Assembly (NCBI RefSeq): GCF_011762195.1
Contig: NZ_JAASQK010000001.1
Coordinates: forward strand, 372,001-436,000
Direction of reading: 5' to 3'
DNA length: 64,000 nucleotides
Source: Sphingomonas oligoaromativorans
GTDB lineage: Bacteria; Pseudomonadota; Alphaproteobacteria; Sphingomonadales; Sphingomonadaceae
The notes under the pieces were generated by a model. It did not search any database. It worked only from the letters and a program-made list of their open reading frames with translations, and was not told the DNA's origin. Positions 47,834 through 57,357 of this stretch are shown one piece after another. The position numbers and the translations under genes were made by a program. Within the stretch, counting starts at the first letter, position 1. Each line of letters begins with the position of its first letter.

Positions 47834-48867
47834 GCGATGAGGTCCAGACGGTGATCGAGGGCGGGGCGGGCCGTATCCGGCTCGACCGCCCGCGCGCCAT
47901 CCACGCGCTCACCACGGGCATGTGCAGCGTGATGATCGCAGCCCTTCAGGCGTGGCGCGACGAAACCGCGGTCGAGGTGGTGCTGATCGACCATGCCGAG
48001 GGGCGGGGCTTCTGCGCGGGCGGCGACGTCGTGCAGGCGTCCACCGACCCGGTGGCGGCGCGCGCCTTCTTCCACGAGGAATATCGCCTCAACCATCTGC
48101 TCTTCACTTATGCCAAGCCGACCGTCGCCTTCATGGACGGCGTGACGATGGGCGGCGGCGTCGGCATCTCGCAGCCGGCGAAATATCGCATCGCCACCGA
48201 GAACACGCTGTTCGCCATGCCGGAGACGGGGATCGGCCTGTTCCCGGATGTCGGCGGCGGCTGGTATCTCTCGCGTCTGGCGGGCGCGATGGGCGAATAT
48301 CTGGCGCTGACCGGCGCGCGGCTCGACGGCGGCGAATGTGTCGCGCTGGGCCTCGCCACCCATTTCGTGCCGTCCGAGGCGCTGCCGGAATTGAAGGCCG
48401 CGATCATGGCCGATCCGCGCTCGGTCGAGCGGCTGCTGGCAGAGGCTTCGGCGCCGCCGCCGTCGGCGGGCATCCTCGCGCATCGGCGGGACATCGATCG
48501 CCTGTTCGCGCATCGCAGGCTGGAGGATGTTCTGGCGGCTCTGGAGGCCGATCCGTCCGAATGGGCGGAGGCGACGCTCAAGACGCTGCGCCGCAAGTCG
48601 CCGCAATCCTGCAAGGTCAGCCTCAAGCTGGTGCTGGATTCGCGCGGCCGCACCGATTTCGCCGACGAGATGCGGGCGGAATATGGCATCGCGGCGCATG
48701 TCTGCCAGCGGCCGGATTTCCGGGAAGGCGTGCGCGCCCTGCTGGTGGATCGGGACAATCGCCCCGTCTGGAACCCCGCGACGCCGGAGGGCGTGACGGA
48801 TCACATGATCGACACGATCTTCGCGCCTTTGCCAGAGGCGGATGCGTGGACGCCGCTCGGCCGCTGA
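47830..48867 (+). CDS. 3-hydroxyisobutyryl-CoA hydrolase / enoyl-CoA hydratase family
   Basis: Crotonase-fold enzyme of valine breakdown, releasing 3-hydroxyisobutyrate. 345 residues from the ATG at 47830, which overlaps the wecB stop. Oxyanion segments GRGFCAGGDVVQ and DGVTMGGGVGIS; the hydrolase-type ETGIGLFPDVGGGWYLSRL carries the Glu/Asp pair that marks this subgroup rather than plain hydratases. The C-terminal extension (KSPQSCKVSLKLV, DFREGVRALLVDRDNRPVW) is also HIBCH-type. It fits the upstream propionyl-CoA genes because valine carbon enters as propionyl-CoA. Confidence 0.9.
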   Translation: MSDEVQTVIEGGAGRIRLDRPRAIHALTTGMCSVMIAALQAWRDETAVEVVLIDHAEGRGFCAGGDVVQASTDPVAARAFFHEEYRLNHLLFTYAKPTVAFMDGVTMGGGVGISQPAKYRIATENTLFAMPETGIGLFPDVGGGWYLSRLAGAMGEYLALTGARLDGGECVALGLATHFVPSEALPELKAAIMADPRSVERLLAEASAPPPSAGILAHRRDIDRLFAHRRLEDVLAALEADPSEWAEATLKTLRRKSPQSCKVSLKLVLDSRGRTDFADEMRAEYGIAAHVCQRPDFREGVRALLVDRDNRPVWNPATPEGVTDHMIDTIFAPLPEADAWTPLGR

Positions 48868-48902
48868 GGCGGTGCGGGCGGCGCCCGGCGCGTCAGGTCA
48901 GC

Positions 48903-49091
48903 TCAGCGCCACGAGCACCGGCGGACGCGATGGTGATGGCGCCACACCGTCCGGCAAACCTTGTGGCGATGGCCGTGCCAGCCATGGTTGTTGCCATGCC
49001 AGCCCGCCGGCGGATAGCCGTTCGCGGACGCGGGCGCGGCGGCGACCCCCGCGGCGAGCAATGTGGCGGCAGCGATTGCGAGCAGACGCAT
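48903..49091 (-). CDS. Small secreted His-rich peptide
   Basis: 62 residues from the ATG at 49091, with GAGGAGGAGAG upstream. Signal peptide MRLLAIAAATLLAAGVAAAPASA (cleavage near residue 23). The mature part is about 39 residues with alternating His/Trp/Gly (GWHGNNHGWHGHRHK) and a basic tail VCRTVWRHHHRVRRCSWR containing two Cys. It may bind metal or form a disulphide in the periplasm. Convergent with the hydrolase gene and divergent from rnr. Similar short His-rich exported peptides are common in sphingomonads but uncharacterised. Confidence 0.7.
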   Translation of the reverse strand: MRLLAIAAATLLAAGVAAAPASANGYPPAGWHGNNHGWHGHRHKVCRTVWRHHHRVRRCSWR

Positions 49092-49208
49092 CGGACTCTC
49101 CTCCTCGAACATCGGTGACGTGTTCGTCATCCGTAACGATCTATACCGCATTCGGGTCCATATGGGCATAGGTGACGGACGGCGGCGGGGCGGCTAGGTT
49201 GATGCGCG

Positions 49209-51467
49209 ATGCCCAAGCTTTCCAAGACCACCACCCCTCCCGGCCTGCCGGGCCGCGAGCAGATCCTCCGCTTCATCGAGGAGAGCGATCAGCCCGCCGG
49301 CAAGCGCGAGATCGCGCGCGCCTTCGGCCTCAAGGGCAATGAGAAGATTCGCCTGAAGGCCCTGCTCAAGGACATGGCCGATGAAGGGCTGATCGATCTC
49401 GGCCCCGGCCGCGCCTTCCACAAGATGGGCGGCGTGCCGAAGGTGACGGTGCTGCGCATCGTCGATGTCGATGGGGATCAGGTGATCGCCGTGCCCGAGC
49501 ATTGGGTGGCCGAAGGCACGCCGCCGCCGTGCCTGCGCGTGATGGAGCGCGGCCGGCGTCAGGGTGCGCTGGGCGTGGGGGACCGCATCCTCGCCCGCAC
49601 CGAGGAAGCCGGGCGCGGCATGGTCGCGCACCTGCTCAAGAAGCTCGCCAAGGGCGAAGAGCAGGTTCTCGGCGTCGTCCACAAGGAGGGCGACCGGCTG
49701 TGGCTGCGCCCCGTGGACAAGCGAGAGCGGCACGACCTCCCCATCTCGGATGTCGGTGAGGCGGATGTCGGCGATCTCGTGCTGGCCGAGAAGGCGGGTC
49801 GCCCGCCGCGCATCATGGCGCGCGTCGTCGAGCGGCTGGGCGATCCCTTCGCCCCGCGCAGCTTCAGCCTGATCGCGATCCACAAGTTCGGCATCCCCGA
49901 CGTCTTCCCCGAAGCCGCGCTGGAGGAGGCGGATCGCAGCGCCCGCCAGAAGCTCGGCGAAGGGCGCGAGGATCTGCGCCACCTCCCCATCGTCGCGATC
50001 GACCCTGCCGACGCGCGCGACCATGACGACGCGATCTGGGCCGCCCCCGACGACGATGCCGTCAATGAAGGCGGTTGGAAGGCGATCGTCGCCATCGCCG
50101 ACGTCTCTTTCTACGTCCGCCCCGGCACCCCGCTCGACAAGGAAGCGCGGAAGCGCGGCAACAGCGTCTATTTCCCGGATCGCGTCGTGCCGATGCTGCC
50201 CGAGGTGCTGTCGGCCGATGTCTGCTCGCTGGGCGAGGGGGCGGATCGCGCGGCGATGGCGTGCCACCTCACCGTCGACAAGGACGGCAATGTCACCGCC
50301 TTCCGCTTCACCCGCGCGATCGTGCGGATCGCGGCGGTGATCGCCTATGAGGACGCGCAGGCGGCCTTCGACGGGGCGATCAGCCATCCGCTCACCGAGG
50401 ATGCGCTGAAGCCGCTCTGGGGCTGCTGGGCGGCGCTCGCCAAGGCGCGGGACAAGCGCGAGCCGCTCGAACTCGACCTGCCCGAACAGCGGGTCCAGCT
50501 CGACGAGAAGGGGCGCATCGCCTCGGTGGCGCCGCGTGAACGGCTCGACGCGCACCGGCTGGTCGAGGATTATATGATCGCCGCCAACGTCGCCGCCGCG
50601 CGCGCGCTGGAGAAGAAGCAGGCGCCGGTCATGTACCGCATCCACGAGACGCCGAGCCGCGAGAAGATGGTCGCGCTCAAGGATTATCTCGGCACCTTCG
50701 ACGTGCCGCTGGCGCTGGGCCAGGTGGTGCGGCCCAAGACGTTCAACCGAATCCTCGACAGCATCGCCGATCGCGTCGAGCGGCCGGAGATCATGACGCA
50801 GGTGCTCCGCACGCAGATGCAGGCGGTCTATTCACCCAACAATATCGGCCATTTCGGCCTTGCGCTGGGCAGCTACGCGCATTTCACCTCGCCGATCCGC
50901 CGCTATGCCGATCTGCTCGTCCACCGCGCGCTGGTGGGGGCCTATGGGTTGAAGCCGGCGGTGGAGGAGACGAAGCTGACGGCTGATGACGCGAACCGGA
51001 TGGAGGATCTCGGCGAGAAGATCAGCCAGGCCGAGCGTCGCGCGATGGAGGCCGAGCGCGAGACGATCGATCGCTATGTGGCGGCCTATCTCTCCACCAA
51101 GGTGGGCGAGCTGGTCGACACGCGGATCACCGGCGTGCAGAGCTTCGGCTTCTTCGCGACCGTGGTGGGGCTGGGTGGCGATGGGCTGGTGCCGGTCTCG
51201 ACGCTGGGCGCCGAGCGCTTCCACCATGACGCCACCACCCACAGCCTGATCGGCGAGGAGACGGGCGAGCGCTTCACGCTGGGCCAGACCATCACGCTCC
51301 GGCTGGTGGAGGCCAATGTCGCGAGCGGCGCGCTGCGCTTCGAGCTGGCCGAGGGCGCGAACCACATGCCGATGCGGGGGAACCTGCGCCGCAAGCCTGG
51401 TAGTCGCCCGCTTGTCGGGCGGCGGGGGCGGCCCTCGAACATCCGCCACCAGGGGCGCAAGAGATGA
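49209..51467 (+). CDS. rnr: Ribonuclease R
   Basis: 3'-5' exoribonuclease able to degrade structured RNA. 752 residues. N-terminal winged helix (about 17-65, KREIARAFGLKGNEKIRLKALLKDMADEGLI) and cold-shock domains. The RNB catalytic domain has AIDPADARDHDDAIWA (metal Asp residues), ADVSFYVRPGTPLDKEARKRGNSVYFPDRVVPMLPE and FGLALGSYAHFTSPIRRYADLLVHR. A C-terminal S1 domain (VDTRITGVQSFGFFATVVGLGGDGLVPVSTL) and a short basic tail follow. Stop overlaps the next gene (ATGA). Confidence 0.96.
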   Translation: MPKLSKTTTPPGLPGREQILRFIEESDQPAGKREIARAFGLKGNEKIRLKALLKDMADEGLIDLGPGRAFHKMGGVPKVTVLRIVDVDGDQVIAVPEHWVAEGTPPPCLRVMERGRRQGALGVGDRILARTEEAGRGMVAHLLKKLAKGEEQVLGVVHKEGDRLWLRPVDKRERHDLPISDVGEADVGDLVLAEKAGRPPRIMARVVERLGDPFAPRSFSLIAIHKFGIPDVFPEAALEEADRSARQKLGEGREDLRHLPIVAIDPADARDHDDAIWAAPDDDAVNEGGWKAIVAIADVSFYVRPGTPLDKEARKRGNSVYFPDRVVPMLPEVLSADVCSLGEGADRAAMACHLTVDKDGNVTAFRFTRAIVRIAAVIAYEDAQAAFDGAISHPLTEDALKPLWGCWAALAKARDKREPLELDLPEQRVQLDEKGRIASVAPRERLDAHRLVEDYMIAANVAAARALEKKQAPVMYRIHETPSREKMVALKDYLGTFDVPLALGQVVRPKTFNRILDSIADRVERPEIMTQVLRTQMQAVYSPNNIGHFGLALGSYAHFTSPIRRYADLLVHRALVGAYGLKPAVEETKLTADDANRMEDLGEKISQAERRAMEAERETIDRYVAAYLSTKVGELVDTRITGVQSFGFFATVVGLGGDGLVPVSTLGAERFHHDATTHSLIGEETGERFTLGQTITLRLVEANVASGALRFELAEGANHMPMRGNLRRKPGSRPLVGRRGRPSNIRHQGRKR

Positions 51468-52561
51468 CGGAAGGACGGGTGGACATGGTGGGCCAACCCT
51501 TGCCGAGGCAGAAGCGGGCGCGGTTGATCCTGGCGCTGGGGCTGGTCGCGCTGGGTGTGTGGATCATCCACGATTTCCTCGCCTCGCTGGTGTGGGCGGC
51601 GGTGATCGCGATCGCCATCTCTCCGCTTTACGAACGTGCCGAGCGGCGCTGGCCGCATCTGCGGGGCGGTGTCACCCTCCCGGCGATCACCACGCTCGTG
51701 GTGGCGCTGCTGGTGCTCGTGCCCGTCAGCCTCGGCATCATCCGTGCGGCGTCCGAGGCGCAGGATCTCGTGCGCTGGCTGACCGTCGCGCGCGAAAGCG
51801 GTATTCCCGTGCCGCATTGGCTCTATTCCATCCCTTTCGGCCGGGATGCGGCGGTGAACTGGTGGCAGCAGCATCTCGCCACGCCCGAGGCGACGCAGGC
51901 CGAACTGGCCCGCTTCAACAACCGGGCGCTGCTCTATCACACCCAGATCGTGGGCAAGGGGCTGATCCACCGCAGCATCATTTTCCTGTTCACGCTGCTC
52001 GCGCTGTTCTTCCTGCTGCGTGACGCCGACATGCTGGTGGGGCAGCTCAAGTCGGCCGGATCCCGTCTGTTCGGCCCGTCGGGCGAGCGGATGGGGCAAC
52101 AGGTCGTCCAGTCGGTGCGCGGGACGATCGACGGGCTGGTGCTGGTCGGCATCGGCGAGGGTGCGGTGATGGCCGTCGCCTATCTGGCGCTGGGCGTGCC
52201 GCACCCGCTGCTGCTGGGCGCCGCGACGGCGATCGCGGCGATGATCCCGTTCGGTGCCGCCGTGATGTTCGAGATCGCGGCCTTCGCGCTGCTCACGCAG
52301 GATGCGGTGACGGCGGCGATCCTCGTCAACGTGATCGGTTTCGCCGTGGTCGGCGTGGCGGACCATTTCGTGCGGCCCGCGCTGATCGGCGGGGCGACGC
52401 GGCTGCCCTTTCTGTGGGTGCTGGTCGGCATCCTGGGCGGCGTCGAGACGCTGGGGCTGCTCGGCCTGTTCGTCGGGCCGGCGACGATGGCGGTGCTGGT
52501 GATGCTGTGGCGGGAGTATGTCGAGCGGGACTTGCCGCCCGCCGGGACTGATGTAGGTTAG
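51464..52561 (+). CDS. AI-2E family transporter (TqsA/PerM-like)
   Basis: Polytopic inner-membrane protein, 365 residues, about seven to eight helices: two at about 20-55, one at about 75-95, then a long soluble loop. Helices follow at 168-186 and in the C-terminal GLVLVGIGEGAVMAVAYLALGVPHPLLLGAATAIAAMIPFGAA block that defines the family. Members export small molecules or act as H+/Na+ coupled transporters; the substrate cannot be inferred. Coupled to rnr by a 4-base overlap. Confidence 0.88.
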   Translation: MTEGRVDMVGQPLPRQKRARLILALGLVALGVWIIHDFLASLVWAAVIAIAISPLYERAERRWPHLRGGVTLPAITTLVVALLVLVPVSLGIIRAASEAQDLVRWLTVARESGIPVPHWLYSIPFGRDAAVNWWQQHLATPEATQAELARFNNRALLYHTQIVGKGLIHRSIIFLFTLLALFFLLRDADMLVGQLKSAGSRLFGPSGERMGQQVVQSVRGTIDGLVLVGIGEGAVMAVAYLALGVPHPLLLGAATAIAAMIPFGAAVMFEIAAFALLTQDAVTAAILVNVIGFAVVGVADHFVRPALIGGATRLPFLWVLVGILGGVETLGLLGLFVGPATMAVLVMLWREYVERDLPPAGTDVG

Positions 52562-52591
52562 CCTCGTCTGTTATGATGAGGGAGGGTTGTC

Positions 52592-52771
52592 GTGGCTCAC
52601 AAGTTCGTCATCAAGAAGGACAAGGCCGGCGAGTTCCGCGTGAACTTCGTCTACAATAGCGAGATCATTTTCGCGACCGAGGGCTATTCGAGCAAGGCCT
52701 CGGCCCAGAATGCGATCGACTCGATCAAGAAGAACGGTCCGGGAGCGCCCACGGACGACCAGACCGTCTGA
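52592..52771 (+). CDS. DUF1508 (YegP-like) protein, single repeat
   Basis: 59 residues from a GTG at 52592 with GGAGG 7 bases upstream. Sequence FVIKKDKAGEFRVNFVYNSE...IIFATEGYSSKASAQNAIDSIKKNG is one complete DUF1508 unit. E. coli YegP has two tandem units (about 110 residues), so this is the short form. It is cytoplasmic and of unknown function. It ends 23 bp from the convergent dcd stop and is easily missed because it is under 60 codons. Confidence 0.85.
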   Translation: MAHKFVIKKDKAGEFRVNFVYNSEIIFATEGYSSKASAQNAIDSIKKNGPGAPTDDQTV

Positions 52772-52794
52772 TCTTCCGTCAGAGGTGCTGCCCT

Positions 52795-53349
52795 TCAGAG
52801 ACGCGGTAGGGTCACCCCGCGCTGGCCCATATATTTGCCGGCGCGGTCCGCGTAGCTGATCTCGCAGGGCTCGTTGCCCTTGAGGAAGAGGAACTGGCAC
52901 GCGCCCTCGTTGGCGTAGATCTTGGCGGGGAGCGGCGTCGTGTTGGAGAATTCCAGCGTGACATGGCCCTCCCAGCCGGGCTCCAGCGGGGTGACGTTCA
53001 CGATGATGCCGCAGCGGGCATAGGTCGATTTGCCGAGGCAGATCACCAGCACGTCGCGCGGCACGCGGAAATATTCCACCGTCCGGGCGAGCGCGAAGCT
53101 GTTGGGCGGGATGATGCACACATCCGTCTTGCGATCGACGAAGCTGTTGGACGCGAAATCCTTGGGATCGACGGTGGCGCTGTCGACGTTGGTGAAGATC
53201 TTGAACTCGTCCGCCACGCGCGCGTCATAGCCGTAGGAGGAGAGGCCGTAGCTGATGCAGCCCTCGCGGCGCTGGGCCTCGACGAAGGGCTCGATCATGC
53301 CATGCTCCATCGCCTGCTCGCGGATCCAGCGGTCGGATTGGACGGACAT
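52795..53349 (-). CDS. dcd: dCTP deaminase
   Basis: Deaminates dCTP to dUTP for thymidylate synthesis. 184 residues, trimeric dUTPase-like fold: [100 protein letters not shown] includes the catalytic Glu (WEGHVTLE). The bifunctional dCTP deaminase/dUTPase variant is not evident. Starts [13 protein letters not shown] at 53349. Confidence 0.95.
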   Translation of the reverse strand: MSVQSDRWIREQAMEHGMIEPFVEAQRREGCISYGLSSYGYDARVADEFKIFTNVDSATVDPKDFASNSFVDRKTDVCIIPPNSFALARTVEYFRVPRDVLVICLGKSTYARCGIIVNVTPLEPGWEGHVTLEFSNTTPLPAKIYANEGACQFLFLKGNEPCEISYADRAGKYMGQRGVTLPRL

Positions 53350-53452
53350 GGGGGCTCCTCGGAAACGCTCTCGTGGGCTGATGCTTTCGCGGGAAGCGGT
53401 GGCGCTGGCAAGGGGGATGTGGGAGATGGCGGGTCTTGCCCACTAGCGGTCG

Positions 53453-53481
53453 TTGCGAGATTGCCTGTTGGGGCACATAGT
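53453..53481 (+). promoter_or_regulatory. Candidate sigma-70 promoter
   Basis: TTGCGA and CATAGT are spaced by 17 bp, placing a start a few bases before the ATG at 53488. Both hexamers are partial matches. Confidence 0.25.
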
Positions 53482-53487
53482 GTGAGC

Positions 53488-53703
53488 ATGGACACCGACG
53501 AATACGAATGGTCCCCGCGTCCGCCAAACATGCGCGAGCGAGTTATCGCAGCCCTGCTTGTGGCCGCGCTGGTGATCGCAGGCGCAAGCAGCTACGCGGG
53601 TTGGCGTCTATTCGGCGACTACGACAAAGCGGTGGCGGCGGGCATCACCATCTTGGGCGTGATTGTCTTCACGCGGCTGATGCCGACCGCTTGGAGGCGT
53701 TGA
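53488..53703 (+). CDS. Small two-helix membrane protein
   Basis: 71 residues from the ATG at 53488. A polar, acidic N-terminus (MDTDEYEWSPRPPNMRE) is followed by helices at about 19-39 (VIAALLVAALVIAGASSYAGW) and about 48-64 (AVAAGITILGVIVFTRL), then a basic tail. No strong ribosome site and no partner gene, so it could be translated from a short leader. Unknown function; base composition is slightly lower in G+C than its neighbours. Confidence 0.55.
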   Translation: MDTDEYEWSPRPPNMRERVIAALLVAALVIAGASSYAGWRLFGDYDKAVAAGITILGVIVFTRLMPTAWRR

Positions 53704-53741
53704 AAGCTACCAAAGCCGTACGGCAGCTAACCACCAAATTC

Positions 53742-53836
53742 TGTCATCCCAGCGAAGGCTGGGATCTATCTCTGGCGCCATAAGCAATGGGGCCGATAGC
53801 GAGAGACATGGACCCCAGCCTCCGCTGGGGTGACGG
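53742..53836. repeat. Dispersed palindromic repeat, copy E
   Basis: TGTCATCCCAGCGAAGGCTGGGATC (stem CCCAGC/GCTGGG) at the left and GGACCCCAGCCTCCGCTGGGGTGACGG (stem CCCCAGC/GCTGGGG) at the right, about 95 bp, between a small membrane gene and the end of mfd. Confidence 0.75.
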
Positions 53837-53870
53837 CTAGGCGGCTATCAGGGCGCTCAAGCGTTGCTGC

Positions 53871-56800
53871 TCACCCCACCGCCTTCGCCAGCCCCTTCGC
53901 CAACTGGCCCGCGCCGTGCAGTCGCGCCTTGGGATCGCCCCAGGAGCGCGTAATGACCAGCTTGCTGTCCGGGCGGAGCTTCGCCGTCCCCTTCAATCGC
54001 TCGACGTAAGCGAACAGCCCCGGCACATTGGGGAAGCCACCTTCCGCGAACGTCACCAGCGCGCCCTTGGGGCCGACGTCCAGCTTGGCGATGCGCGCGA
54101 CGCGGCAATCCAGCTTGATGCCGATCACGTCGATCAGGTTGCGCGTCGGCTCGGGGAGCTTGCCGAAGCGGTCGATCATCTCGGCGGCGAAGGCCTCGAT
54201 GCCGGCCTTGTCCTCGATCTCGTTCATGCGGCGATAAAGGCCCATGCGCAGGTCGAGGTCCGGCACATAGTCCTCGGGGATCATGATCGGCGCATCGACC
54301 GTGATCTGCGGCGAGAAGTCCACGTCGGCCTCGGGGATATCGGTCCCGCCGGCCTTGGCGGCGAGGATCGCATCCTCCAGCATCGCCTGATACAGTTCGA
54401 AGCCGACTTCCTTGATATGCCCGCTCTGTTCGTCGCCGACGAGATTGCCCGCGCCGCGAATGTCCAGATCGTGCGAGGCGAGCTGGAAGCCCGCGCCCAG
54501 CGTATCGAGGTTGGCCAGCACCTGGAGGCGCTTGTCGGCGGCCTCGGTGGTGATGCGCCCGCCCTGCGTGGTGAGATAGGCGTAGGCGCGCGTCTTGGAG
54601 CGCCCGACGCGGCCGCGGAGCTGGTAGAGCTGGGCGAGGCCGAAGCGATCCGCGCGGTGGACGATCATCGTGTTGGCGGACGGGATATCGAGCCCGCTCT
54701 CCACGATCGTGGTCGAGAGCAGCACGTCGTATTTGCGATCGTAGAAGGCGGACATCCGCTCCTCGACCTCGATCGCGCCCATCTGGCCGTGGGCGACCAC
54801 ATAGCGGACCTCGGGCACCTCCTCGCGCAGGAAGCGCTCGATATCGGGCAGGTCGGCGACGCGGGGGGCGACGAAATAGGCCTGCCCGCCGCGATAATGC
54901 TCGCGCAGCAGCGCCTCGCGCAGCACCACCGGATCCCACGGCATCACATAGGTCCGCACCGCGAGGCGATCGACCGGCGGCGTTTGGATCACCGACAGCT
55001 CGCGCAGGCCCGACATCGCCATCTGGAGCGTGCGCGGGATCGGCGTGGCGGTCAGCGTTAGGACGTGGACATCGGCCTTCAGTGCCTTCAGCCGCTCCTT
55101 GTGGGTGACGCCGAAGCGCTGCTCCTCGTCGACGATGACGAGGCCGAGCCGCTTGAACTCCACCTGCTTGGAAAAGACGGCGTGCGTGCCGACGACGATG
55201 TCGATCGTGCCGTCCGCCAGCCCATCGCGCACCTTCTTCGCCTCGGCCGCGCCGACGAGGCGCGAGAGGCGGCCGATGTTCATCGGGAAGCCGCGGAAAC
55301 GCTCGACGAAATTGGTGTAGTGCTGGCGCGCGAGCAGCGTCGTCGGGCCGACCACCGCCACCTGCATTCCCGACATCGCGGCGACGAACGCCGCGCGCAG
55401 CGCCACCTCGGTCTTGCCGAAGCCGACATCGCCCACGACGAGGCGATCCATCGGCTTGCCGGCGCCCAGATCCTCCAGCGCCTCGGCGATGGCGCGGTCC
55501 TGATCCTCGGTTTCCTGATAGGGGAAGCGATCGACGAACTCGGGGTAGGAGGTGTCCGGCTCGGCGACATCGGCGGGGCGCAGCGCGCGGGCGGCGGCGG
55601 TGGCCATCAGCTCGCCGGCGATCTCGCGGATGCGCTCCTTCATCCGGCTCTTGCGCGCCTGCCAGGCGACGCCGCCCAGCTTGTCGAGCGCGATGCCGTC
55701 GGCCTCCGAGCCATAGCGCGAGAGGACGTCGATATTCTCGACCGGCACGAACAGCTTGTCGCCGCCCGCATAGGTGAGCTGGACGCAGTCGTGCGGCGCA
55801 TGGCCGACCGGGATCGAGGTCAGTCCCTCATAGCGGCCGATGCCGTGATCCGCGTGGACCACCAGATCGCCGGGCGAGAGCGTCGCCAGTTCCTGCAAGA
55901 AGGCGTCGGCTGATTTCTTGCGGCGCTGGCGGTGGACGAGGCGGTCGCCCAGCATGTCCTGCTCGGTGAGGACGAGCACGTCGGGCGCGGAAAAGCCATG
56001 GTCGAGCGGCAGCACGGAGAGCGCGGCGCCACCGCCATTCTTCGCGGCCTCGGCGGCGAGGCCCATCGCCTCCTGCCAGCTTTCGGCGAGCGGCACGCGC
56101 GGCAGGCCATGATCGGAGAGCAGCCCGGCCAGACGCTCACGGGAGCCTATCGAATAGCTCGCGAGGATAACGCGTCGGCCTTTGCGCGACTGCGCGCCGA
56201 CGTAAGCCGAGACGGCCTCGTAGACATTCTCCTGCGCCGCCCGTTCGGGCGCGAAATCGCGGGGGCCGTCCACGTCGAAATCGAGGACGGTGGCGCTCTC
56301 GGGCTCGCGGAAGGGCGTGGCGAGGTGCATCGGCCGTGCCGCGATCTGCTTCTCCCACTCGTCGGTGGGGAGATAGAGCGTGGCCCCCGGCAGCGGGCGG
56401 TAGCTGCCCGGATCGGAGGACTGCGCGCGCACGCGGTTGGCGTGATAGTCGGTGATGCTCTCGAAGCGGTTCTGCGCGGCGCCCGGCGAGCCCGCGTCGC
56501 GGACGATCACGTCATCGTCGGCGAGATGATCGAAGAGGGTGGAGAGCTTCTCCTCGAACAACGGGAGCCAATGCTCCATGCCCGCGAGGCGGCGGCCGTC
56601 GCTGATCGCCTGATAGAGCGGATCGCCTGTCGCGGTCGCGCCGAAGCGCTCGCGATAGCCGGTGCGGAAGCGCTTGATGCTCTCCTCGTCGAGGAGGGCT
56701 TCGGAGGCGGGGAGGAGGGTGAAGCCGTCGATCCGGTCGACGGTGCGCTGGTCGACGGGGTCGAAGCGGCGGACGCTCTCGATCTCGTCGCCGAAGAAAT

Positions 56801-57350
56801 CGAGGCGGAGCGCCATCTCCTCGCCCGAGGGCCAGAGATCGACGAGACCGCCGCGCACCGCATATTCGCCCGGATCGGCGACGGTGTCGGTGCGGATATA
56901 GCCGTTGGCCTGAAGCAGCTTGCCGAGCTGGTCGCGGTCGATCCGCTCACCGGGCGCGAGCTTGGCAACGAGCTGGCGGATGCGGAAGGGGGTGAGCGTG
57001 CGCTGGGTGGCGGCGTTGACCGTCGTCACCAGCAGCGTCGGGCCTTGGGCCTTCTTCTGGAGCGCATGGAGCGTCGCCAGCCGCTCGGCCGACGAGCGCA
57101 GCGACGGCGAGGCGCGATCGTAAGGCAGGCAGTCCCATGCCGGGAAGCTCAGGATAGACAGCTCGGGCGCGAAATAGCGGGCGGCGTCGGCCACCGCGCG
57201 CATCTGCACATCGTCGGAGGCGACGAACACCGCTCGCCCCGAAGCGGCGCGGGTGACGTCGGCGAGCAGCCAGGGCAGGAAGCCCGCGGGTGTGCCCGAA
57301 AGGGTGAGCGGCCGGTCGGCCTTCAGGATACGCTGGAGATTGTCGGTCAA
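53871..57350 (-). CDS. mfd: Transcription-repair coupling factor
   Basis: ATP-driven translocase that removes stalled RNA polymerase and recruits UvrA. 1159 residues, usual length. Starts at a TTG (57350), since no ATG or GTG lies near and the preceding gene stops 8 bases before. UvrB-like N-terminal part (SGTPAGFLPWLLADV, FPAWDCLPYDRASPS), RNA polymerase-interacting domain (FLQELATLSPGDLVVHADHGIGRYEGL). Helicase motifs: GDVGFGKTEVALRAAF (Walker A), DEEQRFGVTHKERLK (DExQ), LTATPIPRTLQMAMSGLREL and VGRSKTRAYAYL. A C-terminal TRCF domain follows. Confidence 0.96.
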   Translation of the reverse strand: MTDNLQRILKADRPLTLSGTPAGFLPWLLADVTRAASGRAVFVASDDVQMRAVADAARYFAPELSILSFPAWDCLPYDRASPSLRSSAERLATLHALQKKAQGPTLLVTTVNAATQRTLTPFRIRQLVAKLAPGERIDRDQLGKLLQANGYIRTDTVADPGEYAVRGGLVDLWPSGEEMALRLDFFGDEIESVRRFDPVDQRTVDRIDGFTLLPASEALLDEESIKRFRTGYRERFGATATGDPLYQAISDGRRLAGMEHWLPLFEEKLSTLFDHLADDDVIVRDAGSPGAAQNRFESITDYHANRVRAQSSDPGSYRPLPGATLYLPTDEWEKQIAARPMHLATPFREPESATVLDFDVDGPRDFAPERAAQENVYEAVSAYVGAQSRKGRRVILASYSIGSRERLAGLLSDHGLPRVPLAESWQEAMGLAAEAAKNGGGAALSVLPLDHGFSAPDVLVLTEQDMLGDRLVHRQRRKKSADAFLQELATLSPGDLVVHADHGIGRYEGLTSIPVGHAPHDCVQLTYAGGDKLFVPVENIDVLSRYGSEADGIALDKLGGVAWQARKSRMKERIREIAGELMATAAARALRPADVAEPDTSYPEFVDRFPYQETEDQDRAIAEALEDLGAGKPMDRLVVGDVGFGKTEVALRAAFVAAMSGMQVAVVGPTTLLARQHYTNFVERFRGFPMNIGRLSRLVGAAEAKKVRDGLADGTIDIVVGTHAVFSKQVEFKRLGLVIVDEEQRFGVTHKERLKALKADVHVLTLTATPIPRTLQMAMSGLRELSVIQTPPVDRLAVRTYVMPWDPVVLREALLREHYRGGQAYFVAPRVADLPDIERFLREEVPEVRYVVAHGQMGAIEVEERMSAFYDRKYDVLLSTTIVESGLDIPSANTMIVHRADRFGLAQLYQLRGRVGRSKTRAYAYLTTQGGRITTEAADKRLQVLANLDTLGAGFQLASHDLDIRGAGNLVGDEQSGHIKEVGFELYQAMLEDAILAAKAGGTDIPEADVDFSPQITVDAPIMIPEDYVPDLDLRMGLYRRMNEIEDKAGIEAFAAEMIDRFGKLPEPTRNLIDVIGIKLDCRVARIAKLDVGPKGALVTFAEGGFPNVPGLFAYVERLKGTAKLRPDSKLVITRSWGDPKARLHGAGQLAKGLAKAVG

Positions 57351-57357
57351 GGTGGAC

